Positions 52,305 to 61,864 of a DNA stretch of 64,000 bases are shown here, piece after piece. This DNA comes from Algoriphagus marincola DSM 16067 (GTDB taxonomy: Bacteria; Bacteroidota; Bacteroidia; Cytophagales; Cyclobacteriaceae): assembly GCF_000429405.1 (NCBI RefSeq), contig NZ_AUBU01000010.1, positions 186,001 to 250,000 of the forward strand. Direction: 5' to 3'. The position numbers and the translations under genes were made by a program. Position 1 is the stretch's first letter. Each line of letters starts with the position of its first letter. The notes beneath the pieces were generated by a model, which ran no database searches, was not told the DNA's origin, and saw only the letters and a program-made list of their open reading frames with translations.

Positions 52305-53132
52305 CTACTTTTCTCTTAAATTCAATAATATTCCCAGTACAACCAAGCCCATACCTATGTAAGAACCAAGCGTAAATGTCTCTTCGAAAAAGATATACCC
52401 AAAAAACAATGCATAAATCATTCCCAAATATGTTAGGCTTGAAACTTTAGACACATTTGAGTTTTGATATGCTAAAGTCAGGAAGTATTGTGCTGCCTGA
52501 GTACAGATTCCAATCCAAAGCAATATCGCCCAATCCCAACCCACGGGATTTACCCAATTGAATAATACAATAACCGAGGCAATGGGTAAGGTCACTAGAG
52601 GAAAGTAAAAAATAATCACCAAAGGGTGCTCAGTATTCTTCAATTTTCGGATCACATTGTAAGCCAAGCCCGAAAAAAGTGCAGAAATAATTCCTATGCT
52701 GGCATAAAGCAAATCCACTCTCGGATCAAAACCTTGCACCACAATCACACCTAGAAAAGCCAAACCAAAATAGAAGAATTGAATAGGCTTGACCCGTTCC
52801 TTAACTAGAAATATCCCCAAAATCGTGGTGAAAATCGGTGATAGGTATTGAATGGTCACAGCACTTGCCAAGGGGATTTTCTGAAGCGTGTAGAAAAAGG
52901 TAATCAGTCCGATCGATCCAACTACACCTCTGATTACCAGTAGTTTTTTATTGTTTCCAAAGACATATACACCCTGACTTTTCAGAAAAGCATAACTGAA
53001 AATAAGGCTAAAAATGGAGCGAAATAGGATGATTTCGATCGCCGGAATATGAGGGATAAACTTCACAGACACATTCATCAAGGCAAAGAATATTCCTGCC
53101 AAAATCATGGACTGCACGCCGGATAGTTTCAA
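52305..53132 (-). CDS. DMT/EamA family transporter
   Basis: A 275-aa inner-membrane protein of ten predicted helices in two EamA repeats (about 1-130 and 140-270). RSIFSLIFSYAFLKS, PLASAVTIQYLSPIFTTILGIFLVKERV in the first half and SKVSSLTYLGMIYALFFGYIFFEETFTLGSYIGMGLVVLG in the second are typical. Members export metabolites or amino acids, but the substrate cannot be read. It is 55 bp upstream of the poly-Asp lipoprotein on the same strand. The candidate sigma site between them suggests the lipoprotein/CHAT genes are also transcribed separately. Confidence 0.87.
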   Translation of the reverse strand: MKLSGVQSMILAGIFFALMNVSVKFIPHIPAIEIILFRSIFSLIFSYAFLKSQGVYVFGNNKKLLVIRGVVGSIGLITFFYTLQKIPLASAVTIQYLSPIFTTILGIFLVKERVKPIQFFYFGLAFLGVIVVQGFDPRVDLLYASIGIISALFSGLAYNVIRKLKNTEHPLVIIFYFPLVTLPIASVIVLFNWVNPVGWDWAILLWIGICTQAAQYFLTLAYQNSNVSKVSSLTYLGMIYALFFGYIFFEETFTLGSYIGMGLVVLGILLNLREK

Positions 53133-53237
53133 GGTCGGGGTATTTTTTAATCAGTTGGAGCAAGTAAGAAAGAAAGAATCATTTTTCTTTACTTTGAGTT
53201 CAAGCTAACAAACAGTTTTAAATACAGTTTCAAACTC

Positions 53238-53687
53238 ATGGCATTAAAAATTGGCACCCAAGCACCAGACTTTTCTGTAAAAGGGACTTCTGGACTTTCA
53301 CTGAATCTACATCAAGACCTATCTGGAAAAAGCTTTGTATTATACTTTTATCCGAAGGACTTTACCCCCGGCTGTACAGCGGAGGCTTGTGAGTTTAGAG
53401 ATCAATTTGAGGCTTTTCGGGATTTGGATATTCCTGTCTTTGGAGTAAGTAGAGATTCTATCGAGACACATGAGAAGTTCAAAAAAACTCATAAACTTCC
53501 CTTTGAGCTTTTGGCAGATGAATCCGGAAAAGTTTGCAAAGCGTACGACGCGCTCATTCCACTCATCAAGATGCCCAAGCGAATCACCTATTTCATCGAT
53601 TCGGACATGAAAATTGCCGGAGTATTTCAGGATATGTTTGAATCAAAAAAGCATATCGATGCCATGCTGAAAAAGTTGAAAAAGTAG
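53238..53687 (+). CDS. bcp: Thioredoxin-dependent peroxiredoxin (Bcp/PrxQ)
   Basis: A 149-aa one-domain peroxiredoxin reducing hydroperoxides in the cytosol. YFYPKDFTPGCTAEACEFRD carries the peroxidatic Cys (PGCT) and the resolving Cys five residues later, the E. coli BCP pattern. Arg in FGVSRDS and the Thr before Cys complete the active site. No signal peptide. It converges with the ABC ATPase gene, with 1 bp between the stops. Confidence 0.94.
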   Translation: MALKIGTQAPDFSVKGTSGLSLNLHQDLSGKSFVLYFYPKDFTPGCTAEACEFRDQFEAFRDLDIPVFGVSRDSIETHEKFKKTHKLPFELLADESGKVCKAYDALIPLIKMPKRITYFIDSDMKIAGVFQDMFESKKHIDAMLKKLKK

Positions 53688-53688
53688 G

Positions 53689-54339
53689 CTAGACCATTAC
53701 TCCATCCTTCATTTCCAGCTTTCGATCAGCCATGGCTGCCAGCTCTTCATTGTGAGTGACGATGACAAATGCCTGTCCTAGTTCATCCCGAAGCTTGAAA
53801 AAAAGCTCATGAAGCTGATGGGCATTTTGCGTATCCAAGTTTCCACTTGGTTCATCTGCGAAGATAATTTTGGGATCATTGATCAAAGCTCTGGCCACAG
53901 CCACTCGCTGTTGCTCCCCTCCCGAAAGTGCAGAAGGCTTATGGTCCAATCGATGACTGATTGACAGGATTTCTGCTAGTTCTGAAGCTCTTTTTTTCAA
54001 CTTAGACTCGGATTGCCCTTGGATAAACCCGGGGATCAGAATGTTTTCTAAGGCCGTAAATTCCGGCAACAGATTGTGAAACTGAAAAATGAAGCCTACC
54101 GTCTGATTGCGAAAGGTGGCTAGCTTATCTCGATTCAGGGCGAAGATATTTTTCCCTTCAATCAAAACCTCTCCGGAATCAGGATCATCTAAAGTGCCCA
54201 AAATATGTAAAAGCGTACTTTTTCCAGCACCGGAGGAACCTACGATGGAAACAATCTCCGAAGATGATATTTCAAGGTTTACTCCTTTCAAAACATGAAG
54301 GTTTCCGTATGACTTATGAATCTCTCTGGCAGTCAGCAT
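53689..54339 (-). CDS. ABC transporter ATP-binding protein, LolD-like
   Basis: A 216-aa nucleotide-binding subunit. Walker [11 protein letters not shown]-loop [15 protein letters not shown], signature [15 protein letters not shown], Walker [13 protein letters not shown] and H-loop VTHNEE are all present. [15 protein letters not shown] and the length match LolD, the ATPase of lipoprotein release from the inner membrane. The permease (LolC/E-like) is not adjacent. It is the second member of this branch in the window (the other is at 12421-13137). Confidence 0.88.
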   Translation of the reverse strand: MLTAREIHKSYGNLHVLKGVNLEISSSEIVSIVGSSGAGKSTLLHILGTLDDPDSGEVLIEGKNIFALNRDKLATFRNQTVGFIFQFHNLLPEFTALENILIPGFIQGQSESKLKKRASELAEILSISHRLDHKPSALSGGEQQRVAVARALINDPKIIFADEPSGNLDTQNAHQLHELFFKLRDELGQAFVIVTHNEELAAMADRKLEMKDGVMV

Positions 54340-54478
54340 TATAGATTTCTTTCTAAAGGATTAGCAAGTTGGATATTTTTAGAAAACGGGAATTAAAGGC
54401 TTTTTTTTGATAAAAAAGGATTTTTTCAGGTTTGATTTATAAAGCTGAAGGGCTTAACTTCGCCAAAAATTTTGAGCA

Positions 54479-55693
54479 ATGAACATACACGAGTATCAGG
54501 CGAAAGAAGTATTGAAAGGTTACGGAGTCCGGATTCAAGAAGGAATCGTAGCAGACAGTCCAGAAGCTGCCCACGAAGCTGCAGTTAAGTTGAACGCGGA
54601 AACAGGTACCTCTTGGTATGTGATCAAAGCTCAAATCCACGCTGGTGGTCGAGGAAAAGGTAAAATCCAAGAAACTGGTTCAAACGGCGTGGTATTGGCC
54701 AAAAAACTTGAGGAGGTAGGTGAAAAAGCTAAGAATATTCTTGGCGGAACACTTGTAACTCATCAGACGGGTCCAGAAGGTAAGAAAGTAAGTAAAGTTT
54801 TGATCGCTGAGGACGTTTACTATCCTGGCGATTCAGAACCAAAGGAATATTATCTATCTATCCTCCTAGATAGAGCCAAAGGTTGCAACGTAATCATGGC
54901 TTCTACAGAAGGCGGAATGGATATCGAAGAGGTTGCAGAAAAATCTCCTGAGAAAATCATCAAAGAGTGGATCGATCCGAAAGTAGGATTGCAAGGCTTT
55001 CAGGTAAGAAAGGTCGCTTTCAAACTTGGACTTAGCGGAAATGCTTTCAAAGAAATGGTCAAATTCATCGCTGCTCTTTACAAGGCATACGAAGGAACGG
55101 ACTCCTCTCAGTTTGAGATCAATCCTGTATTGAAGACTTCAGATGACAAAATCCTAGCAGTAGATGCTAAGGTAAATCTTGACGACAATGCTTTGTATCG
55201 TCAGAAAAACCTTGCTGAGCTTCGCGATATCTCTGAAGAGGATCCATTGGAAGTGGAAGCTGGTAAATCTGGTCTAAACTACGTGAAGCTTGACGGAAAC
55301 GTAGGCTGTATGGTAAATGGAGCCGGACTAGCGATGGCTACCATGGATATGATCAAATTATCCGGTGGTGAGCCTGCCAACTTCCTAGATGTGGGAGGTG
55401 GTGCTAACGCTACTACCGTTGAAGCCGGATTCAGAATTATCCTTCAGGACCCAAATGTTAAGGCAATTTTGATCAACGTGTTTGGAGGAATCGTAAGATG
55501 TGATAGAATTGCTAGCGGAGTTGTTGAAGCTTACAAATCTATTGGCGATATTCGCGTTCCAATTATCGTAAGACTTCAAGGTACCAATGCAGAAGAAGGT
55601 GCCAAGATTATCGACGAGTCGGGATTGAAAGTTTTCTCGGCGATTACATTGAAAGAAGCAGCTGAAAAAGTTCAAGGAGTACTTCAAAGCTAA
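54479..55693 (+). CDS. sucC: Succinate--CoA ligase [ADP-forming] subunit beta
   Basis: A 404-aa TCA-cycle subunit binding nucleotide and succinate. ATP-grasp start MNIHEYQAKEVLKGYGV, IKAQIHAGGRGKGK, SQFEINPVLKT, DAKVNLDDNALYRQ, and the C-terminal ligase domain with GNVGCMVNGAGLAMATMD, GEPANFLDVGGGA and VFGGIVRCDRIA. The length is normal. The subunit-alpha gene (sucD) is not in view, so it stands alone as in many Bacteroidota. A tRNA-Arg gene follows 10 bp later. Confidence 0.96.
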   Translation: MNIHEYQAKEVLKGYGVRIQEGIVADSPEAAHEAAVKLNAETGTSWYVIKAQIHAGGRGKGKIQETGSNGVVLAKKLEEVGEKAKNILGGTLVTHQTGPEGKKVSKVLIAEDVYYPGDSEPKEYYLSILLDRAKGCNVIMASTEGGMDIEEVAEKSPEKIIKEWIDPKVGLQGFQVRKVAFKLGLSGNAFKEMVKFIAALYKAYEGTDSSQFEINPVLKTSDDKILAVDAKVNLDDNALYRQKNLAELRDISEEDPLEVEAGKSGLNYVKLDGNVGCMVNGAGLAMATMDMIKLSGGEPANFLDVGGGANATTVEAGFRIILQDPNVKAILINVFGGIVRCDRIASGVVEAYKSIGDIRVPIIVRLQGTNAEEGAKIIDESGLKVFSAITLKEAAEKVQGVLQS

Positions 55694-55703
55694 ATCGGAA
55701 TAA

Positions 55704-55777
55704 GCACTCGTAGTTCAACTGGATAGAATATCGGATTTCGGCTCCGAGGGTTGAGGGTTCGAATCCTTCCGAGTGCA
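55704..55777 (+). tRNA. tRNA-Arg, anticodon TCG
   Basis: Cloverleaf folds by eye: acceptor GCACTCG/CGAGTGC with discriminator A, D-stem GTTC/GAAT, anticodon stem TCGGA/TCCGA with loop TTTCGGC (anticodon TCG, reading CGA), 5-nt variable loop and T-arm GAGGG-TTCGAAT-CCTTC. 74 nt, 3' CCA not encoded. It is followed at once by a terminator. Confidence 0.93.
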
Positions 55778-55779
55778 CA

Positions 55780-55811
55780 AAGCTCAGACTTAGGTCTGAG
55801 CTTTTTTTTTG
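55780..55811 (+). terminator. Terminator after sucC and tRNA-Arg
   Basis: AAGCTCAGAC pairs with GTCTGAGCTT (55780-55803, loop TTAG), followed by a run of T. A 10-bp perfect stem three bases after the tRNA. Confidence 0.92.
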
Positions 55812-55957
55812 CCTTTAAATCCTATTTTTTATCTCCAAAAATTAAAATCTAGAGCCCATTTTTTCAAATCTAGAAAAACCTCTTTTTTTAGAAAAAGGGA
55901 AAAACTTTTTGAAAATTTTTATTTAACTTACTTTTTCAAAATAATTCAATTCAGCTT

Positions 55958-58276
55958 TTGAAATTGTCGGCAAAATATTCGTTTTACACGCTATTCCTTG
56001 CAGGTTTATTCGGATGGGGATGTACAGGCACCTCATCCAATTCTCCTGAGTTACAAGCTGTAGATCAAATCAGCTATAACTTTCATATTCGTCCCATCCT
56101 TTCAGACAAATGCTTTGCCTGTCATGGTCCCGACGCCAATAAGCGGGAAGCTGGATTAAGACTGGATACCGAAACAGGAGCCTTCGAAGCCCTGAAAGAA
56201 AGCCCAGGTAAATTCGCTTTGGTAGCTGGAGATCCAAATGCATCAGAAGTCTATCATAGAATTATATCGGAAGACCCATCCGAACAAATGCCTCCTCCCG
56301 AGTCCAACTTGAAGCTTTTGGATTCTGAGATCGAACTAATCAAAAAATGGATTGAGCAAGGAGCTGCTTACGAACCTCATTGGGCTTTTGTCAGGCCAGA
56401 AAAAAAACAAATCCCTGAAGCTCCTGACTGGGCTAGAAATGAAATTGATCATTTCACCTGGAAGAAGATGAAGGAAAAAGGGCTAGAACCCAATCCAGAA
56501 GCCGAAGATTATGAATTGATCAAGCGAGCGAGTTTAGATCTGACTGGCCTTCCTCCTAGTCCAGAAATTTTGGAACGATACCAGGGTTTTGAAGGAGAAA
56601 ATACCTACGAAGACTTATTGAATAATCTTCTTTCAGAGCAAAGCTTCGGAGAAAAGTTAGCGATCCTTTGGCTGGATATTTCAAGATACTCGGACAGCTA
56701 CGGCTATCAAGATGACAATATCCGAACCCAATGGCCCTATCGGGATTGGCTCATTCATGCCTTCAACAATAACTTACCTTACGATCAATTCATCACTTGG
56801 CAACTGGCTGGGGATCTACTTCCCAATCCGACCAAGGAAACAATTTTGGCGACAGCTTTCAACAGAAATCACAAATACACCGAAGAGGGAGGCGTGATAG
56901 ATGAAGAATACCGCATCGAATATGTTTTGGACAAAACCAACACCTTCAGCACAGGGGTGCTTGGCATTACCATGGAATGTGCACAATGTCACGACCACAA
57001 GTACGATCCATTTTCTCAGAAAGAATATTTTGAACTTTTCGCCTTCTTCAATAATAGCCGGGAAAAAGGTTTTGAAGGAGATGTCAGCGTCTCCAAACCT
57101 GCCAAAACGCCTATTCTATGGGTAGAGCAAGAGGACTTGGGAGGCATCTTGGATTTCATTAACCATCCCGATACAAGTAGATTAAGTATTTCCGTGATGG
57201 GTGAATTAGATGAAGAAGAGGCTCGGACCACCTATATTCTGGACCGAGGAGTATATGATGCACCGACCGATCCTGTAAATCCATCAACGCCAGCATCTAT
57301 TCTGGAGTTTTCGGATGAGCTACCCAAAAACCGACTGGGACTGGCTCAATGGGCAACCAATAAAGATAACCCTCTGACTGCCAGAGTATTTGTAAATTTG
57401 ATTTGGCAAGAAATCTTCGGAACAGGTATCGTAAAATCGGCAGGGGACTTTGGAATGCAAGGGGACCTTCCTTCCCATCCCGAACTGCTGGACTGGTTAG
57501 CGGTGGATTTTATGGAAAACGGTTGGGACATCAAACGGCTACTAAAACAAATCCTTTCTTCGGCCACCTATCGACAATCTGCTCAAATCACAGACAGACA
57601 TCTCAAAACCGATCCGGAAAACGTGTATTTGGCTCGAGCTCCGAGATTGAGATTACCGGCTGAAAATATCCAGGACTTGGTATTGGCAAGTAGTGGTCTT
57701 CTGGTACAAAAAGTTGGAGGACCTAGCGTAAAGCCTTATCAGCCCGATGGTATTTGGGAAGCAGCCACCTCAGGCCGGGGAGAATTGGCGAAATATGCGC
57801 AGGATACTGGAGAAAGCCTTTACCGAAGAGGAATCTACAATTTCATTAAACTGACTGTTCCACCTCCAAAAGCAATCATCTTTGACGCTAGTAATCGAGA
57901 CCGATGCGAAGTAGGCAGAGGAAGAACCAACACCCCCCTTCAGGCTCTCGTCATGCTCAATGACCCCATGGTTTTGGAAGCTGCTCGTGTCCTCGCGAGT
58001 GAGCTAACCAATAAACATTCTGAATCTGAAGCAGCCATTGAAGAAGCATTCAAACGCATACTCTGTAGACCGATGAAAGCCTCGGAAGCCACCTTGATTT
58101 CTGACTATTTTGAAGATCAGTTGGAGCGATTTGGATCAGAACCGGAGACTATCAAGCCAACGCTCGCTGTGGGAGAATATCCACTCCAGGAAGAGGATAT
58201 AAATCCCAGAACTGCCGCACTGATGCAGGTGATTGTCAGTCTGTATAATTTAGAAGAAACGATAACCAAAATATAG
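55958..58276 (+). CDS. DUF1549/DUF1553 protein with N-terminal heme-c domain (PSCyt1-type)
   Basis: A 772-aa exported protein, TTG start (no ATG or GTG fits in frame). The N-terminus (about 1-22) is a signal or lipoprotein-like leader ending FGWGC. A Planctomycete-type cytochrome c domain follows (about 38-135, CFACH with Cys52-Cys55-His56). DUF1549 covers about 150-360 (SDSYGYQDDNIRTQWPYRDW, QLAGDLLP, CAQCHDHKYDPF, a second CxxCH). DUF1553 covers about 460-720 (NPLTARVFVNLIWQEIFGTGIVKS, RRGIYNFIKLTVPPP, FDASNRDRCEVGRGRTNTPLQAL). The family is known from Planctomycetes and some Bacteroidota; its enzymatic role is unproven. It is 2 bp before its usual DUF1501 partner. Confidence 0.9.
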   Translation: MKLSAKYSFYTLFLAGLFGWGCTGTSSNSPELQAVDQISYNFHIRPILSDKCFACHGPDANKREAGLRLDTETGAFEALKESPGKFALVAGDPNASEVYHRIISEDPSEQMPPPESNLKLLDSEIELIKKWIEQGAAYEPHWAFVRPEKKQIPEAPDWARNEIDHFTWKKMKEKGLEPNPEAEDYELIKRASLDLTGLPPSPEILERYQGFEGENTYEDLLNNLLSEQSFGEKLAILWLDISRYSDSYGYQDDNIRTQWPYRDWLIHAFNNNLPYDQFITWQLAGDLLPNPTKETILATAFNRNHKYTEEGGVIDEEYRIEYVLDKTNTFSTGVLGITMECAQCHDHKYDPFSQKEYFELFAFFNNSREKGFEGDVSVSKPAKTPILWVEQEDLGGILDFINHPDTSRLSISVMGELDEEEARTTYILDRGVYDAPTDPVNPSTPASILEFSDELPKNRLGLAQWATNKDNPLTARVFVNLIWQEIFGTGIVKSAGDFGMQGDLPSHPELLDWLAVDFMENGWDIKRLLKQILSSATYRQSAQITDRHLKTDPENVYLARAPRLRLPAENIQDLVLASSGLLVQKVGGPSVKPYQPDGIWEAATSGRGELAKYAQDTGESLYRRGIYNFIKLTVPPPKAIIFDASNRDRCEVGRGRTNTPLQALVMLNDPMVLEAARVLASELTNKHSESEAAIEEAFKRILCRPMKASEATLISDYFEDQLERFGSEPETIKPTLAVGEYPLQEEDINPRTAALMQVIVSLYNLEETITKI

Positions 58277-58278
58277 CG

Positions 58279-59733
58279 ATGGAGAAGGAGTTTTTAGAGC
58301 ATGGATTAAGTTTGAATCGAAGGAAATTCCTTTCCAGATTAAGTCTAGGCTTAGGGAGTGCCGCCTTAGGTTCTCTATTGATTCCAGACCTTTTTTCAGG
58401 CAAATCGGAAGCAGAAGATGCTATCATGGCCGCTTTGCCACACTTTGCTCCGAAAGCCAAGCGAGTTATTTACCTTTTTCAAAATGGGGCTCCCTCCCAG
58501 CTTGAGTCCTTTGATTACAAACCACTTTTGCAGAAAAATTACGGGATGGATCTACCTGAGTCTATCCGGATGGGTCAGCGATTGACGGGTATGACCGCCG
58601 GACAGGATAAGTTTCCTTTGGTTGGTTCCTATTATGACTTCAATCAATATGGGGAAAGCAGGGCGTGGATTTCCTCCATTTTCCCCTACACCGCCAAAGT
58701 AGTAGATGACATCTGTATCATCAAATCCATGCATACGGAGGCCATCAACCATGATCCTGCTTTGACCTTCTTTCAAACAGGAGCTCAGGTAGGAAACCGA
58801 CCCAGCATGGGTTCTTGGCTTAGCTATGGGCTTGGAAGTGAAAACAACAACCTACCGGCCTTTTGCGTGCTTCTAAGCCGTGGCAGAGGAAATGGTCAGG
58901 GTGTTTACAGTAAGCTTTGGAGCAATGGTTTTCTAGATGCCACTCATCAAGGTGTACAGTTCTCAAATTCAGAGGATCCAGTGCTTTATCTCCGGGACCC
59001 TCATTCTATGAGTAGAAATGAACGGAGAAAAATGCTGGATCACATTGCCGCCATGAATGATCTGAGCTTCAAGGAATTCAACGATCCGGCTATCACTGCA
59101 AAAGTCCAGCAATACGAGATGGCTTTTCGAATGCAGACTGCTGTACCAGAAATCACCGATGTCTCCAAAGAGCCTGATTCAATCGTCAAGCTATACGGAC
59201 CAGATTGTCTTGTACCGGGAACCTATGCTGCCAACTGTCTTCTCGCTCGAAAATTATCTGAAAGTGGCGTTCGTTTTGTTCAATTGTATCACCAAGGCTG
59301 GGATCAGCATGATAATCTCCCCAGTCAAATGGCTATGCAGGCGAAGGATGTAGATCAAGCTTCTGCTGCACTGATTACAGACTTAAAACAGCGAGGACTT
59401 TTGGATGAGACCCTTGTTATCTGGGGAGGGGAATTCGGTAGGACTAATTATTGCCAGGGAAAAATAACACTGGAAAACTACGGTAGAGATCATCATCCTC
59501 GAGCTTTCTCAATTTGGATGGCTGGAGGCGGTGTGAAGTCTGGAATGGTCTATGGAGAAACTGATGAATTTGGCTACAACATCACTGAAAACCCGGTTCA
59601 TGTCCATGATTTCCAAGCCACAATTCTCCATTTGATGGGAATAGATCACGAAAGGCTTACTTATAAACATCTGGGAAGAAGGTACAGGCTGACAGATGTA
59701 TCCGGTCATGTAGTCAAAGATATTTTAGTCTAA
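58279..59733 (+). CDS. DUF1501 protein with Tat signal
   Basis: A 484-aa protein of the sulfatase-like DUF1501 family. The N-terminus has a twin-arginine motif (SLNRRKFLSRL, Arg14-Arg15) before a hydrophobic stretch (LGLGSAALGSLLIP), so it is exported folded. The catalytic-type domain holds FQNGAPSQLESFDYK, GWDQHDNLPSQM, VIWGGEFGRTNY and GRDHHPRAFSIWMAGGG, His/Asp-rich segments like metal ligands of alkaline-phosphatase-superfamily enzymes. It almost always travels with DUF1549/DUF1553 genes, as here, 2 bp after one. The substrate is unknown. Confidence 0.9.
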   Translation: MEKEFLEHGLSLNRRKFLSRLSLGLGSAALGSLLIPDLFSGKSEAEDAIMAALPHFAPKAKRVIYLFQNGAPSQLESFDYKPLLQKNYGMDLPESIRMGQRLTGMTAGQDKFPLVGSYYDFNQYGESRAWISSIFPYTAKVVDDICIIKSMHTEAINHDPALTFFQTGAQVGNRPSMGSWLSYGLGSENNNLPAFCVLLSRGRGNGQGVYSKLWSNGFLDATHQGVQFSNSEDPVLYLRDPHSMSRNERRKMLDHIAAMNDLSFKEFNDPAITAKVQQYEMAFRMQTAVPEITDVSKEPDSIVKLYGPDCLVPGTYAANCLLARKLSESGVRFVQLYHQGWDQHDNLPSQMAMQAKDVDQASAALITDLKQRGLLDETLVIWGGEFGRTNYCQGKITLENYGRDHHPRAFSIWMAGGGVKSGMVYGETDEFGYNITENPVHVHDFQATILHLMGIDHERLTYKHLGRRYRLTDVSGHVVKDILV

Positions 59734-61860
59734 ATGGCCCGATCCCGCATTAGCCCATCAGCAATTCTAGAAAACCTACTTTTCGTATGGTTTGGCTTTT
59801 CCGCGATTCTTTTAGTCGGAATAGAAATCGCAAGTATTCCACCTTTTCTTCAAGTATTGGGAAGAGCTCACCCCCTACTTTTGCACTTCCCCATAGTTTT
59901 GGTGATGGGTGGATTGTTATTTTGGGTCTTACCAAGGTCTTACAAAAGTGAAGCATACGCTCAGATTGCTCCTTTTCTTTTGCTTTTGGGCGCAAATTTC
60001 TCCGGGATCACGGTAATCGCAGGTTTAGTGTTATCCAGTGAAGGGTATGAAGGCGATGCGCTCTTTTGGCATCAGTGGGCCGGTATGATCACCTTTTGGG
60101 GAGGAAGTTTTTTCTATTTTTTTCAAAAAAGAAAGCAAAATGCACTTCAAATTCCTTCAATCCTTTTGATGCTTTGTATTGTTTTGACCGGACATTGGGG
60201 AGCTGCTATCACGCATGGAGAGGATTTCTTACTTGCTCCACTCAAAACAGCTGAACCTGAGGTCACACTAGCCGAGGCGGAAGTTTTTGAGCACCTAGTC
60301 CGACCGATTCTACAGAGCAAATGCGAAAGCTGCCATCGAGATGGAAAGGTAAAAGGTGAGCTTCGGATGGATATTGTAGAAGGCTTACAAAAAGGTGGTA
60401 AATCAGGACCTTTTATCCTTGCTGGCGACCTTGACAATTCCCTTTTAATTAAACGAATCAATCTGCCCTTGGAAGAGGAGGAGCATATGCCTCCCAAGAA
60501 TAAAACCCAGCTCACCGAAGAGGAAATGAATATTTTGACTGCTTGGGTCAATTCAGGAGCAACTTTTGATCAAAAAGTCGCTGATCTTCCTGAAGAGCAT
60601 GAATTATTTCAATTTGCATCTAAGACCTTCGATAGTAAACAGGAGTATGATTTTGATGCAGTATCTGATGAAAAGCTTGAAGAGCTGAATACATTTTTCA
60701 GAAAAGTAAATCCCATCTATCCTGAGTCCCCTGCATTGGAACTCTCCTACTTTGGAATTGCTGCTTTTGACCCAAAATCGCTTTCTGACTTGCAGGAAAT
60801 CAGGACTCAATTGATTTCATTGAATTTAGACAAAATGCCTCTTGGTAATGCTTCACTAGATTTTCTAAATGAATTTCCAAATCTTGAAAAGCTATCCTTG
60901 AATTTTGCAGAGCTTAGTCAAGATAAATTGGAGCGCTTTCCAAATATTAAGAGCTTGAAAGAGCTTTCTCTTTCCGGCATTCAACTATCACAAGTTGCTT
61001 TGGAGAGAATTTCGGGAATGAAAAACCTTGAAAAGCTTTTTCTCTGGCAGACAGGATTATCCGCTGAACAAAAAGCCAATTTAAGAGCTCAATTGCCAAA
61101 TACCGAAATTGACTTTGGCTTTGATGGATCGGATGTAATTCTTCCTCTTAACCCTCCAAGAATCAAACAGGAGCGCATTTTATTTTCAGAAAGCCTAGAA
61201 ATGGAACTCAGCCACCCCATTCCATCTGTAGAAATCCGATACAGTATTGATGGAACCGAGCCAGACAGCTTGTCAAGTCCCGTTTACGAATCACCTATCA
61301 CAGTGACAAGTTCCGGAAAAATAAGGGCAAAAGCTTTTGCGAAAGGGTGGATTGGATCACAGGAAGTTAGTTCCATATTTATGAAATCCGGAATAAAACC
61401 TACAGAATATCGCTTGTTGACCCAGCCAAACCCAAGATATCAGGGCGATCTTGAAGAGACGCTATTCGACCAAATCAAAGGAGAAAATAATCACACTTCT
61501 GGTGAGTGGCTGGGCTACAGCGAGGATCCGTTTGTAGCTGAGTTGATGCTGAAGGAAAGTCATTCAATTTCAGAATTGGCGATTAGTTTACTTTACAATG
61601 AATCAGCCTATATTTTTCCACCTACTCGGGTAGAAATCATTGGTTGGAAGAACGGAAAAAGCACCATTATTCATTCTGAAAAACCAGAACAGTCCGAAAA
61701 AATAGGAGAAATTAGATCCGAACTCCTTTCCTATTCTTTGAAAGATGCTGATTTCGATAAAATCCAAGTCAAACTCTACCCCATCCAATCACTTCCACCT
61801 TGGCATCCCGGAGCAGGAGCCAAAGGATGGGTATTTGTCGATGAAATCCTTTTAAACTGA
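59734..61860 (+). CDS. DUF2231-type membrane cytochrome c with LRR and chitobiase-like C-terminal domains
   Basis: A 708-aa membrane protein, starting directly after the DUF1501 stop. About five N-terminal helices (15-165) include the DUF2231-type RAHPLLLHFPIVLVMGG. A PSCyt1 domain follows (about 183-275, CESCH with Cys197-Cys200-His201 and a GDLDNSLLIKRI segment). Residues 330-460 are leucine-rich-repeat-like (LNLDKMPLGNASLDFL, LEKLSLNFAEL, LKELSLSGIQL). Residues 480-555 look like a CHB_HEX_C_1 unit (VEIRYSIDGTEPDSLSSPVYESPI), and the end (about 590-708) may bind carbohydrate. It probably tethers the DUF1549/DUF1501 proteins to a membrane electron or sugar-binding complex. Confidence 0.85.
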   Translation: MARSRISPSAILENLLFVWFGFSAILLVGIEIASIPPFLQVLGRAHPLLLHFPIVLVMGGLLFWVLPRSYKSEAYAQIAPFLLLLGANFSGITVIAGLVLSSEGYEGDALFWHQWAGMITFWGGSFFYFFQKRKQNALQIPSILLMLCIVLTGHWGAAITHGEDFLLAPLKTAEPEVTLAEAEVFEHLVRPILQSKCESCHRDGKVKGELRMDIVEGLQKGGKSGPFILAGDLDNSLLIKRINLPLEEEEHMPPKNKTQLTEEEMNILTAWVNSGATFDQKVADLPEEHELFQFASKTFDSKQEYDFDAVSDEKLEELNTFFRKVNPIYPESPALELSYFGIAAFDPKSLSDLQEIRTQLISLNLDKMPLGNASLDFLNEFPNLEKLSLNFAELSQDKLERFPNIKSLKELSLSGIQLSQVALERISGMKNLEKLFLWQTGLSAEQKANLRAQLPNTEIDFGFDGSDVILPLNPPRIKQERILFSESLEMELSHPIPSVEIRYSIDGTEPDSLSSPVYESPITVTSSGKIRAKAFAKGWIGSQEVSSIFMKSGIKPTEYRLLTQPNPRYQGDLEETLFDQIKGENNHTSGEWLGYSEDPFVAELMLKESHSISELAISLLYNESAYIFPPTRVEIIGWKNGKSTIIHSEKPEQSEKIGEIRSELLSYSLKDADFDKIQVKLYPIQSLPPWHPGAGAKGWVFVDEILLN

Positions 61861-61864
61861 AGTT